The notes: a model not told the origin generated them from the sequence alone. Positions 1 through 5,723 are shown, numbered from the stretch's first letter. The stretch is 6,827 nt of DNA from CAYINJ01 sp964364745 (GCA_964364745.1 CAYINJ010000036.1:1-6827); one strand, 5' to 3'. Numbers and translations: made by a program.

Positions 1-25
1 GAATTGCGCCGGATGACTTCTTCAC

Positions 26-190
26 TCACACAAACGGCTCGCGCTCGCGCAGCAACAACTCGATGTAGTTGATCGTCACCTGCTGACGGGTGATGAACTG
101 ATCCTTGCCGACGAGCTGGCTGTACACCACCATGGCCGGAAAACCGACAAATGGAATGCCGTAGTACAGCATCGTCACATGAAATCCACT
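26..190 (-). CDS. C-terminal fragment of an unidentified minus-strand protein
   Basis: I do not recognise this gene. Read leftward, the strand encodes about 53 residues ending in ELLLREREPFV and a TGA stop at 26-28. The codons look like real coding sequence: runs such as TAC-TAC-GGC, ATC-ACC-CGT-CAG-CAG and ATC-AAC-TAC-ATC-GAG, with mostly G or C at the third position. A hydrophobic stretch (YGIPFVGFPAMVVY) may be a membrane or buried segment. The frame stays open to an ATG at 235, but beyond about position 190 it is only the antisense of the S-layer-like gene, so the natural 5' end seems to be missing. An ATG at 170-172 would give a protein of 48 residues, so a genuine small protein is the alternative. 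No plus-strand frame is open across 1-180. No function is assigned. Confidence 0.35.
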   Translation of the reverse strand, partial: SGFHVTMLYYGIPFVGFPAMVVYSQLVGKDQFITRQQVTINYIELLLREREPFV

Positions 191-191
191 G

Positions 192-1718
192 GTGAGCTTG
201 ACCCACGCGACTAAGACCTTGAGCGCCGTCAACACGATTGCCGGCTCGAAGGATGTCGCGGTCTACAAGGGGACACTGCGCGCCTCGTCAGCTTCGGATG
301 TCAAAGTTACTAAGATCGTCTTCAACGACGCTTCGGCTGCTACTGCCACCTACTTCGCTGACAATGATGTCACCGAAGCTAAACTGGTGATCAACGACGC
401 GGTGGTAGCGACTAAGTCGAACGAAATTGCCGAAGGGACCGGTGACAACACCTTGACCTACACCGGTCTGAACTACACCGTCAAGAAGAGCACGGAAGTG
501 ACCTTCTACCTCAAGCTCTCGTTTGCGGGCACCTTGACTGGTACGGTCGCCTTCAACATTGATGTCTCCGACATTGATGCGAAGGACAGCAACAGCGATG
601 ACGTGGCTCCGTCACTGTCAACGACTGCTGGTCCGACCGTCACGTTGTACTCGACTGGCGTGCTCGACGTCTGGGGTTCGACCACTGAAGCTGGTGCGAA
701 CCGCTCGCTACACGTCGTCGGTGGCAAGACCTCCGGTCTGATCGGTGTCTTCAAGTTCGATGCGAAGTATGAAGGCGTGAAAGTCAAGGATTTCGCGATC
801 TACGTGGCCAACGACGCCGGCACTGATGTCGACGACGACATTGCTAGCGTCCAGTTGTTGGACAGCGATAAGACCACGGTCCTGGCGACTAGCACCCAGT
901 TTACCTGGGCGACGATTGATGGTACCGGTACATTGAACGACCTCCGCGTCTTGTTCGATGACTGGAACTACGTTGTCCCAGAAGACGGGGTCAAGACCCT
1001 CTTTGTCCGCGTCGTAACCAAAGAAATTGGTGACGGTGGCGAACAGACGGGTACGGCCGGCGTCGCCATGTCATTCTTGATTAACGGCGCGTTGACCACC
1101 GCTGAAGGGAGCGAATCAGGTGATGCCATCACCCTGACCTCCGTTGCGGCCGTGACCAACGGCAACACCACCAGTGAATACGACAACGACTTTGTGACCA
1201 ACACCCTCACCAACTACGGCGTGACGGTGACTGGTATCACCAACGATTTGGCCAATGGTTTCTTGACCAACGGTCAGTCAGTGGTCGGTAAGTTCAAGTT
1301 CACGATTGACAGCGGCAACAACGCCGATTCAACCGGTAATGCTGCCAAATTCGACTTCGAGGACGTCGTCTTCACCTTTAACTCTGGTACGATCACTCTC
1401 AGTGCAGGCACTGCCGCCGATGACATGTCCTTCTACTGGGCGTCTGATCCGTCTACTAAGTACACGATCTCCGACCTAGGGGCGACTGCTACTTCCTATG
1501 ATGTCAACCTCGCTACTTTGCCGAGCATCACAGGGACGGACACTCTGATCGTCGAAGCGCTCACGATCGGCTCGGCCGGCGTGGCCGGTGACTACCTCCA
1601 GGTCAAACTGGCGGATATCAGCGGCGTTGACTTCGAATGGAATGATGCTACGACCACCGGGTTTACCGGCTTGGCCCTGCCATACACTTCCGTTTCCGGA
1701 GCCACTCTCTCGAACTAA
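192..1718 (+). CDS. S-layer-like surface protein, 5'-truncated, three beta-sandwich modules
   Basis: Probably an abundant extracellular surface-layer or surface-array protein. The 508 residues are rich in Thr, Ser, Gly, Asp and Val, have no cysteine, and fall into three modules at about 17-150, 172-318 and 340-508. Each module opens with a strand pattern such as KGTLRASSASDVKVTKIVF, GVFKFDAKYEGVKVKDFAI or GKFKFTIDSGN...FDFEDVVFTF, followed by acidic loops, as in tandem Ig-like folds. No sortase signal, membrane helix or S-layer homology domain is visible. The GTG at 192 is only the first possible start: the frame opens at 183 after TGA at 180-182, and neither signal peptide nor ribosome binding site precedes it, so the true N-terminus is missing. 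By hand count about 18 of 24 lysine codons are AAG, against 3 of 11 in the 2181-3509 gene, which suggests selection for high expression. The S-layer role is inferred from composition and repeats, not from a recognised family. Confidence 0.7.
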   Translation: MSLTHATKTLSAVNTIAGSKDVAVYKGTLRASSASDVKVTKIVFNDASAATATYFADNDVTEAKLVINDAVVATKSNEIAEGTGDNTLTYTGLNYTVKKSTEVTFYLKLSFAGTLTGTVAFNIDVSDIDAKDSNSDDVAPSLSTTAGPTVTLYSTGVLDVWGSTTEAGANRSLHVVGGKTSGLIGVFKFDAKYEGVKVKDFAIYVANDAGTDVDDDIASVQLLDSDKTTVLATSTQFTWATIDGTGTLNDLRVLFDDWNYVVPEDGVKTLFVRVVTKEIGDGGEQTGTAGVAMSFLINGALTTAEGSESGDAITLTSVAAVTNGNTTSEYDNDFVTNTLTNYGVTVTGITNDLANGFLTNGQSVVGKFKFTIDSGNNADSTGNAAKFDFEDVVFTFNSGTITLSAGTAADDMSFYWASDPSTKYTISDLGATATSYDVNLATLPSITGTDTLIVEALTIGSAGVAGDYLQVKLADISGVDFEWNDATTTGFTGLALPYTSVSGATLSN

Positions 1719-1738
1719 CCTCGGCGAACTAACCTTGG
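1711..1738 (+). repeat. 14-bp tandem duplication across the stop codon
   Basis: Two adjacent 14-mers, CGAACTAACCTCGG and CGAACTAACCTTGG, differ at one base. The first contains the last sense codon and the TAA stop of the S-layer-like gene. The second repeats the stop-like sequence in the untranslated trailer. Confidence 0.85.
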
Positions 1739-1756
1739 TTAATTCGTGAGACCGTA

Positions 1757-1777
1757 GTTCTCGCTTCTAGTGAGAAC
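1757..1777 (+). other. Small stem-loop in the 3' trailer of the S-layer-like gene
   Basis: GTTCTCGCT and AGTGAGAAC form a 9-bp stem with one G-U pair around a TCT loop. It lies 38 bases after the stop codon and just before the terminator hairpin. It has no T-tract, so it is more likely an mRNA-end stabiliser or an accessory part of the terminator than a terminator by itself. Confidence 0.55.
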
Positions 1778-1784
1778 AACCAGG

Positions 1785-1812
1785 CCCTCTCCACTGCAGT
1801 GGAGAGGGTTTT
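1785..1812 (+). terminator. Rho-independent terminator of the S-layer-like gene
   Basis: A perfect 24-bp palindrome (arms CCCTCTCCACTG and CAGTGGAGAGGG) is followed directly by TTTT and then GGT. The GC-rich stem plus the T run fits an intrinsic terminator 66 bases after the stop codon. The T run is short, so termination efficiency is uncertain. Confidence 0.75.
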
Positions 1813-1856
1813 GGTATTCTCCGTCATTGCGAAAAGCCAGGATGGCCACTTTCCCC

Positions 1857-1876
1857 CATCGTCATTGCGAGGACCC
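1857..1876 (+). repeat. Left arm of a 20-bp perfect inverted repeat
   Basis: CATCGTCATTGCGAGGACCC is the exact reverse complement of 2066-2085. Pairing stops outside the arms (C at 1856 against T at 2086). The arms enclose 189 bp and could fold the whole block into a long stem-loop. Confidence 0.85.
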
Positions 1877-2037
1877 AGCCGCAGAGCCATGCGGCTGGGG
1901 ACGAAGCAACCCCAGGGGATAAGCGCTGAACCCTGGGTTGTTTCGCCCCGGAAACCGTGGCTCGCAATGATAAACAGGGAGGTAGAGGTTAAGGATAGGT
2001 CGTGGGATATTCCCTGGGATTGCTTCGTCCCCTTCAC

Positions 2038-2065
2038 TTCGCCTGCCTGCCGGCAGGCAGGTTCG
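2038..2065. mobile_element. 20-bp palindrome inserted in a repeat, flanked by TTCG
   Basis: CCTGCCTGCCGGCAGGCAGG (2042-2061) is a perfect palindrome. It is bracketed by TTCG at 2038-2041 and TTCG at 2062-2065. Removing the palindrome and one TTCG rejoins the flanks into an uninterrupted repeat copy reading CACTTCGGGGTCCTCGCAAT. That arrangement looks like an insertion with a 4-bp duplication. I recall this palindrome as very common between genes in CPR genomes. Whether it moves, and by what enzyme, cannot be seen here. Confidence 0.6.
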
Positions 2066-2085
2066 GGGTCCTCGCAATGACGATG
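2066..2085 (-). repeat. Right arm of the 20-bp perfect inverted repeat
   Basis: This is the exact reverse complement of 1857-1876. It forms the outer end of inverted copy C, immediately before the TAAAAAAG sequence at 2086. Confidence 0.85.
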
Positions 2086-2116
2086 TAAAAAAGACGCCCG
2101 GCGCCCCGATAGGCCC

Positions 2117-2151
2117 TATACTATACTTGTCTTAGCTGTTCTTGCTATACT
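2117..2151 (+). promoter_or_regulatory. Probable promoter region of the 2181 gene, three TATACT boxes
   Basis: TATACT occurs at 2117-2122, 2122-2127 and 2146-2151. The last is preceded by TGC (2143-2145), giving an extended -10 element, and would place transcription start near 2158, about 23 bases before the ATG. No good -35 box lies at 17 bp. The leader before the ATG (CTATTTTCTTCCATAT) is pyrimidine-rich and has no Shine-Dalgarno sequence. Confidence 0.5.
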
Positions 2152-2180
2152 ACTGACATACCAACTATTTTCTTCCATAT

Positions 2181-3509
2181 ATGTTGTGGCAAAAACTTTT
2201 TATGAGCTTAGTGATAGCGATCGGCTTAGTCATCGCCCCAGCGGTCTGGGCGGCCGAACCGGTCATCCACGCCATCGCGACCGACTATTGGTATCCCCAA
2301 ACTTTTGATAATTTATTACTTGACGTCACCCTCTATCCCAATTCGGCTGACGCGGCCGCCGCGGTCAAGACCATGACTGTTGGCGCGCGCGGCACGGCGC
2401 GCGCCGGCGCGGAAGTAGCGGCGGTGCGCCTATGGCAAGATGGCGGTCTGGCCGGCTGGCAAGGATATGGCCAGGATACGGTGGTAACCGCCACCATCAC
2501 GCTGGATACCACCGCCAACCAGTGGATTATCACGCCCACCGCCCTGACTATTCCCGTGGCCGGTCAGCGATTATTTATCACCGCTGACACCGCTACCCAT
2601 CTGGCCAGCCAGAAAACGGTGCAAGGGTATATTTCGGCGCGGTATGATTCCAATGGTGACGGCAGCTACCAAGCCGGCGATGCCGGCATCTTTTGGGCCA
2701 ACACCTTAGCAACGACTAACAGCGAACTCGCCAATCCGGCGTTGCAGGTGATCAAGGAGACCCGCATTGATTTGCTCGGTCCTGACGCCTGGCTGACATC
2801 CGTTAGTGATGGCGGCACGATCACTGGCGCGGCGGCCACCCTGACTGGCCAAGCGCGCGACCAGGGAATTACTCAAAACGTCGCTTTGGTGGAAGTCGGG
2901 ATCGGTGCCGCGACGGATACCATTCAGTGGTATCCGACCACCACCGCAGACGCCTACGCTAATTGGCAGTATGCCTGGGCCAATATCGCGCCGGGAAAAT
3001 ATTATTTGAACTTACGAGCCACCGACACTTCGGGGAATGTCAAAACCGGCAGCGCGCCGATAGCCGTCACCGTCGCTGTCGCGGCTCCAGTCACTCCCGT
3101 CACGCCGGCACCGCCAGTCGAAGCGCCGGCCACCTTAGCCGCCGGCACGTTAGTGAAGACCGCCGCTAGCTCTCAAGTTTGGGTGATCAGTGATGGCCAG
3201 AAACGCTGGGTGACCAGCGGGGAAGTATTTACGGGATTGGGCTATCAATGGAGCGAAATTAAAACCATCAGCCAAGTCACGTTGGACGCCTACCTGGTCG
3301 GCGAGCCGCTAACCGTGACGTATCGTCATCCCAATGGAACGCTAATTAAATATCAAACCTATCCGGAGGTATATTTATTGGATAAAGGAAGCCGTCGCCA
3401 TATTGCCAACGAGACCGCCTTTCTCGGTTTGGGGTATCATTGGTCAGCCATGGTGACCGTTCCGGATTGGGAACAGTATCCTGACGGGACTGAAATCCAA
3501 TTACCATAA
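2181..3509 (+). CDS. Secreted protein: Ig-like domain plus two C-terminal GT[LI]xK/W repeats
   Basis: An exported protein of unknown function, 442 residues, without cysteine. Residues 1-24 form a Sec signal peptide (MLWQK, hydrophobic core, cleavage near VWA|AEP), which supports the ATG at 2181. Residues 25-185 form a beta-rich region that ends with a dockerin/EF-hand-like calcium loop (D156, N158, D160, D167 in DSNGDGSYQAGD). Residues 190-298 resemble an Ig-like domain, with TDTSGNVKTGSAPIAVTV as the last strands. A Pro/Ala linker (299-320) leads to two copies of a repeat of about 55 residues, at 322-378 and 386-439. Both read GT[LV/LI]K...V[WY]..[DK]G..R...F.GLGY[QH]WS. I recall similar pairs on CPR and Gram-positive envelope proteins, where they are thought to be surface or wall modules. 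No anchor is visible. It has its own promoter and terminator. Adhesin or envelope component is the best guess. Confidence 0.75.
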   Translation: MLWQKLFMSLVIAIGLVIAPAVWAAEPVIHAIATDYWYPQTFDNLLLDVTLYPNSADAAAAVKTMTVGARGTARAGAEVAAVRLWQDGGLAGWQGYGQDTVVTATITLDTTANQWIITPTALTIPVAGQRLFITADTATHLASQKTVQGYISARYDSNGDGSYQAGDAGIFWANTLATTNSELANPALQVIKETRIDLLGPDAWLTSVSDGGTITGAAATLTGQARDQGITQNVALVEVGIGAATDTIQWYPTTTADAYANWQYAWANIAPGKYYLNLRATDTSGNVKTGSAPIAVTVAVAAPVTPVTPAPPVEAPATLAAGTLVKTAASSQVWVISDGQKRWVTSGEVFTGLGYQWSEIKTISQVTLDAYLVGEPLTVTYRHPNGTLIKYQTYPEVYLLDKGSRRHIANETAFLGLGYHWSAMVTVPDWEQYPDGTEIQLP

Positions 3510-3533
3510 GGCCGTTGTCGCTTGGCCAGCCAA

Positions 3534-3563
3534 AGCCCCGCTCAGCGGGGCTGGAGCGGTTTT
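3534..3563 (+). terminator. Likely intrinsic terminator after the 2181 gene
   Basis: AGCCCCGC-TCA-GCGGGGCT (3534-3552) forms a perfect 8-bp GC-rich stem with a 3-base loop, 25 bases after the TAA stop. A TTTT run follows at 3560-3563, but seven bases lie between stem and T-tract, which weakens the call. It separates this gene from the protease promoter. Confidence 0.6.
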
Positions 3564-3581
3564 CGTGGCTAATCAACCACA

Positions 3582-3610
3582 TAGACACCAGGCCCGATAT
3601 TCGATACAAT
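3582..3610 (+). promoter_or_regulatory. Sigma70-like promoter of the protease gene
   Basis: TAGACA (3582-3587, five of six to TTGACA), a spacer of exactly 17 bases, then TACAAT (3605-3610, five of six to TATAAT). Transcription would begin near 3617, about four bases before the ATG at 3621. That would leave the purine run AGAGGGG (3611-3617) mostly outside the message and make the mRNA almost leaderless. If transcription instead starts upstream, AGAGGGG could serve as a closely spaced ribosome binding site. Confidence 0.6.
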
Positions 3611-3620
3611 AGAGGGGATT

Positions 3621-5699
3621 ATGTTGAAACGACGTTTTTGGATTTACGTCACGGGTTGTTTGTTACTCGCGTCGTTTTTCGCTACCCCGGCCCTGGCGCT
3701 CAAACCGAACGACCCGGATTATTTTTTGCAATGGTATATCGAAAAGCTCGGCCTGCCCCAGGCCTGGGATTATACCACTGGGTCACGGGAGGTCACCGTG
3801 GCTATTCTCGATACCGGCGTGGCCATCAGTCATCCTGACCTGTCGGGAAATATCTGGGTCAACACCGATGAAATTGGCGGTGATGGTCTGGATAATGATC
3901 GCAACGGCTATGTCGATGACATTAATGGCTATGATTTTTATGACAACGACGCCGACCCGACGCCGGATCTCTCCGGCCAGTACAATGTTGAAGCGGTCAC
4001 TCACGGCACCGTGATTGCCGGGATCGTCGGGGGGGTCGGCAACAACCTGCGGGGCATTACCGGCATCGCCTGGAACGTTCGCTTAATGCCCCTGCGCGTG
4101 TTGGACAGTAACGGCCAAGCCGATTTGGCGCCGACGCTCAAAGCGCTTGAATACGCTATTCAAAATGGCGCCGACGTGATTAACTTAAGTTTCGTCGGGG
4201 AAGGGACGTCAGAAATATTTCAAAATATGATCGAAGAAGCCAACCGACGCGGAATCGTGGTGGTTGGCGCGGCCGGTAACGGATTATCCATTGGCACTGA
4301 CCTCGACGCCGTCCCGATGTATCCGGTCTGTTTTGGTGGCACGGTCAACCGCTCACTCTTGATCGGGGTGGCCGCCAGCGATAAATTTGATCGGATCAGT
4401 CAGTTTTCCAATTATGGCCGTAACTGTGTCGATGTCATCGCGCCGGGGCAAGACATCTACTCGACTCAAATCAATGTCGGTGGCCGCGATCCGATCTTGA
4501 ACACCGATTACAGTGGCGGCTGGCAGGGGACATCGTTGTCGGCGCCGATTATTGCCGGGGCGGCCGCGCTGATGAAGTCATTGGATAAGTCGCTGACGCC
4601 GCAATTAATTTGGCAATTTATCACTGACACGGTTGATCCGATCGATACCAAACGCAGTCCGTGGCTGGCTACAAAAATCACGGCCGGCCGGGTGAATATT
4701 GGTCGAGCCATGAAGCGCGCGGTCGAGTACCTCGGACCGACTCGGCCAGGACCGGCCGGCCCGCCATTGCCGTCGGTAGTCAGTGAAAGCGCGCTGACCA
4801 ATGGATTGGTCATCGCGGCGGGAAACGGGTTGGTGCCGGAAGTCAGATTGTTTGATGATAAAGATAAACAGCAAAACCGCTGGTTGGCCTACCAAGAGTT
4901 TTTCCGAGGCGGTATCAATGTGACCACCGGCGATGTCAATCGGGATGGTTACTCCGACATTATCACCGCCGCCGGAGTGGGTGGGGGCCCACACATTCGA
5001 GTGATGAGTCAAGCCGGCACCTTACTTGCTCAATTTTTTGCTTATGACCCCACTTTCCGCGGGGGAGTTGAAGTGGCGGTCGGCGATGTCACTGGTGACG
5101 GTTTGGCTGATATTATCACGGCGCCGCAGAGTGGTCTGGCCCCGATTGTTCGCGTCTTCGATCTAACCGGCCAAAAGGTGGCGGAGTTTATGGCCTATGA
5201 CAGCCGATTCCATGGCGGAGTCAACTTGGCGGTCGGCGATGTCAACTTGGACGGCGTGGCCGAAGTCATCACCGCTCCCCGGTCAGGTGGCGGACCCCAT
5301 CTGCGCATTTGGACTGGATCGGGCCGAGCCCTGGGCCAGTTCTGGGCTTATGACAAAAATTTCCGAGGCGGCGTGTCCGTCGCCGTGGGCAATGTCATGG
5401 CCGATCCCCAGCCGGAAATTGTGACGGTGCCGATGACGGCGGCTGGGGCGGAAGTTAAATTGTTTGACCAATACGGCCAGCTCAAAAAAACCTTTGTCGC
5501 CAATGGTGTGGCTAAACCGCTCGGGCCCCTCCAAGTGGCCGTCGGCGACATTAATCGGGATGGCGCCGATGACATCGGCGTCAGCCGGCTGCAGGACAGC
5601 GCCGTGTCGTTGTTCGACGCTCAAGGGCTGAACCAGGCGACTTTCCAGGCGGTGGCGACCGAATACAGCCGGGGCATGAGCTTTGCTTTGATTGATTAA
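3621..5699 (+). CDS. Secreted subtilisin-family (S8) serine protease with C-terminal FG-GAP/VCBS beta-propeller
   Basis: An extracellular endopeptidase of 692 residues. Residues 1-26 are a Sec signal peptide (MLKRRF, hydrophobic core, ATPALA|LKPND), which supports this ATG. The S8 domain spans about 28-370 with a complete catalytic site: D64 (AILDTGV), H128 (THGTVIAG), oxyanion N220 (GAAGNG) and S305 (GTSLSAP). Near D64 are HPDL (71-74) and an acidic, probably calcium-binding loop rich in Asp/Asn (81-110). C237 and C269 could form a disulfide. There is no I9 inhibitor propeptide: the signal peptide runs straight into the PNDP..QWYIEKLG..AWD entry typical of subtilases. A Pro-rich linker (372-385) leads to a propeller of 51-residue repeats carrying DxNxDG-like calcium loops (391-692). 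Such propellers bind ligands or partners, so the target could be a surface protein or glycan. No cell anchor is visible. The SDR gene follows closely, with no terminator between. Confidence 0.93.
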   Translation: MLKRRFWIYVTGCLLLASFFATPALALKPNDPDYFLQWYIEKLGLPQAWDYTTGSREVTVAILDTGVAISHPDLSGNIWVNTDEIGGDGLDNDRNGYVDDINGYDFYDNDADPTPDLSGQYNVEAVTHGTVIAGIVGGVGNNLRGITGIAWNVRLMPLRVLDSNGQADLAPTLKALEYAIQNGADVINLSFVGEGTSEIFQNMIEEANRRGIVVVGAAGNGLSIGTDLDAVPMYPVCFGGTVNRSLLIGVAASDKFDRISQFSNYGRNCVDVIAPGQDIYSTQINVGGRDPILNTDYSGGWQGTSLSAPIIAGAAALMKSLDKSLTPQLIWQFITDTVDPIDTKRSPWLATKITAGRVNIGRAMKRAVEYLGPTRPGPAGPPLPSVVSESALTNGLVIAAGNGLVPEVRLFDDKDKQQNRWLAYQEFFRGGINVTTGDVNRDGYSDIITAAGVGGGPHIRVMSQAGTLLAQFFAYDPTFRGGVEVAVGDVTGDGLADIITAPQSGLAPIVRVFDLTGQKVAEFMAYDSRFHGGVNLAVGDVNLDGVAEVITAPRSGGGPHLRIWTGSGRALGQFWAYDKNFRGGVSVAVGNVMADPQPEIVTVPMTAAGAEVKLFDQYGQLKKTFVANGVAKPLGPLQVAVGDINRDGADDIGVSRLQDSAVSLFDAQGLNQATFQAVATEYSRGMSFALID
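4890..5696 (+). repeat. Five 51-residue propeller repeats plus a terminal part repeat
   Basis: Repeat units begin at codons for Y424, Y475, Y526, Y577 and N628, that is at 4890, 5043, 5196, 5349 and 5502. The first four steps are exactly 153 bp. The common pattern is YDxxFRGGVxVAVGDVxxDG followed by xADIITAPxxGxGPxIRVF. The fifth unit is three residues longer and less similar. A final part unit (RGMSFALID) ends the protein in its first strand. The DNA copies have diverged, so this is old duplication within the protein and not a recent tandem array. Confidence 0.85.
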
Positions 5700-5723
5700 T
5701 TTTCATTTGTTAGCGTGAAATCT

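Larger units (their letters stand above)
1823..2085. repeat. Composite intergenic repeat cluster (GTCATTGCGA family), nested inverted copies
   Basis: Four copies or part copies of one repeat family lie here. A partial copy starts GTCATTGCGA at 1823. Copy A (plus orientation) runs about 1857-1920. Copy B is a shortened inverted copy at about 1931-1970. Copy C is inverted at about 2009-2085. The shared ends are GTCATTGCGAGGACCC and GGGGACGAAGCAAYCCC, while the cores differ between copies. Copy A has a 10-bp hairpin core (1874-1899) and copy C carries a 20-bp palindrome. The outer 20-mers 1857-1876 and 2066-2085 are exact reverse complements. No transposase and no duplication flanking the whole block are visible. 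This is a REP or MITE-like non-coding repeat; open frames within it have repeat-derived translations and are not genes. Confidence 0.8.

Noticed and set aside
1729..2080. Open frames of 71-102 codons on both strands over the repeat block
   Set aside because: Their translations are repeat-derived (for example SPACRQAGSG and TCLPAGR from the palindrome), they overlap each other, and they have no ribosome binding sites. The block is non-coding repeat.
1823..2085. CRISPR array
   Set aside because: Copies are inverted and unequal in length, have no regular spacers, and no cas gene is present.
2086..2110. Minus-strand terminator (GC-rich stretch followed by six T on that strand)
   Set aside because: The GC-rich part gives only a four-base stem with almost no loop, and no minus-strand gene lies upstream to need it.
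1719..2180. tRNA, riboswitch or other structured RNA gene between the first two genes
   Set aside because: No cloverleaf, T-loop or known aptamer core could be found by eye. The structure present is explained by the terminator hairpins and inverted repeats.
3648..3659. Lipobox VTGC (residues 10-13) making the protease a lipoprotein
   Set aside because: Only about five hydrophobic residues precede the Cys and the hydrophobic stretch continues after it to a good ATPALA cleavage site, so an ordinary Sec signal peptide fits better.
3515..3838. 107-codon plus-strand ORF
   Set aside because: It starts in the terminator region and runs out of frame through the start of the protease, whose signal peptide and catalytic motifs are unambiguous.
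4605..5012. 135-codon minus-strand ORF
   Set aside because: It is the antisense shadow of the protease and propeller coding sequence, with low-complexity translation and no recognisable motif.
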